DNA from: Synergistaceae bacterium
Lineage (GTDB): Bacteria > Synergistota > Synergistia > Synergistales > Synergistaceae
Direction: 5' to 3'
Assembly (NCBI GenBank): GCA_031274115.1
Contig: JAISQP010000168.1
Span: 1 to 5,389, forward strand
Length of the DNA stretch: 5,389 nucleotides
Shown here: one piece after another, positions 5,260 through 5,389 of the stretch
Layout of the letters: every line of letters starts with the position of its first letter
How positions within the stretch are numbered: the stretch's first letter is position 1
Made by a program: the position numbers and the translations under genes
The notes under the pieces: generated by a model
What the model was told of the DNA's origin: nothing
The model's input: the letters and a program-made list of their open reading frames with translations, nothing else
Databases searched by the model: none

Positions 5260-5389
5260 GGAAAGGCAGATTTATTTTTAGGGAATCACTGATTTAGTGT
5301 TCTGTGAGTGAAATGCAGTAGATTTGTTCGCTTCTCGCGGCAGTTGTCGCAAAAAGGCCCGCAGGCGTAGCAGAGCTACGTTGAGGAGC
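5260..5389. other. non-coding tail after the hydrolase gene
   Basis: No credible coding frame is visible in these 130 bases. The first half is AT-rich and includes ATTTATTTTTAG and a weak CACT/AGTG hairpin (5287-5299) with no T-tract after it. The second half becomes GC-rich and ends in the hairpin at 5366-5380. I find no convincing intrinsic terminator for the hydrolase gene. Confidence 0.5.
5366..5380. repeat. short perfect hairpin CGTAGC-AGA-GCTACG, possible dispersed repeat
   Basis: CGTAGC (5366-5371) and GCTACG (5375-5380) are exact inverted arms around AGA. They are flanked by GCAGG on the left and TTGAGGAGC on the right. No T-run follows, so a terminator is unlikely. Small intergenic hairpins of this shape are typical of REP-like dispersed repeats. 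Only one clear copy is present here, so that class is an inference. Confidence 0.4.

Noticed and set aside
1..5389. tRNA, rRNA, CRISPR array, riboswitch or transposase gene
   Set aside because: I looked for cloverleaf-like arms, regularly spaced repeats and transposase motifs and saw none. The only mobile-element hint is the unmatched terminus-like sequence near 5279.

Overview
The window is a stretch of bacterial chromosome holding five complete genes. All are ordinary housekeeping or accessory enzymes, and I found no clear new multi-gene system. The DNA is GC-rich. The mix of AGG/AGA and CGN arginine codons, the short LspA, and the style of the metallo-beta-lactamase-fold protein remind me of Synergistota (for example Cloacibacillus- or Synergistes-like gut bacteria). 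That is an impression from sequence style, not a database result. A periplasmic murein transglycosylase with a signal peptide, next to a lipoprotein signal peptidase, fits a diderm envelope.

Layout: positions 1-87 are an AT-rich leader with a weak promoter candidate, a small hairpin and a 7-bp tandem repeat. Then three genes run on the + strand with gaps of 26 and 29 bases: a Slt-type soluble lytic transglycosylase (88-2160), a YbaK/EbsC-family aminoacyl-tRNA deacylase (2187-2678) and a short lipoprotein signal peptidase, LspA (2708-3118). They look like one transcription unit. The CCA-adding tRNA nucleotidyltransferase gene (4335-3124, - strand) converges on lspA with only five bases between the stop codons, so no terminator fits there. 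GC-rich inverted repeats lie inside the 3' half of cca. A 147-base divergent spacer separates cca from a metallo-beta-lactamase-fold hydrolase gene (4483-5259, + strand). The spacer holds the best promoter candidate in the window, and one copy of an imperfect 17-base direct repeat covers its -10 box. The last 130 bases are non-coding and carry a short perfect hairpin at the edge.

How the genes relate: Slt (cell-wall turnover) and LspA (lipoprotein maturation) act at the envelope. YbaK (mischarged tRNA editing) and Cca (tRNA 3' end synthesis or repair) act on tRNA. The hydrolase has no evident link to either. The points most worth a second look are the missing HD motif in an otherwise E. coli-like Cca, the compact LspA, the His-to-Asp change in the hydrolase metal motif, its odd C-terminus, and the divergent control region.
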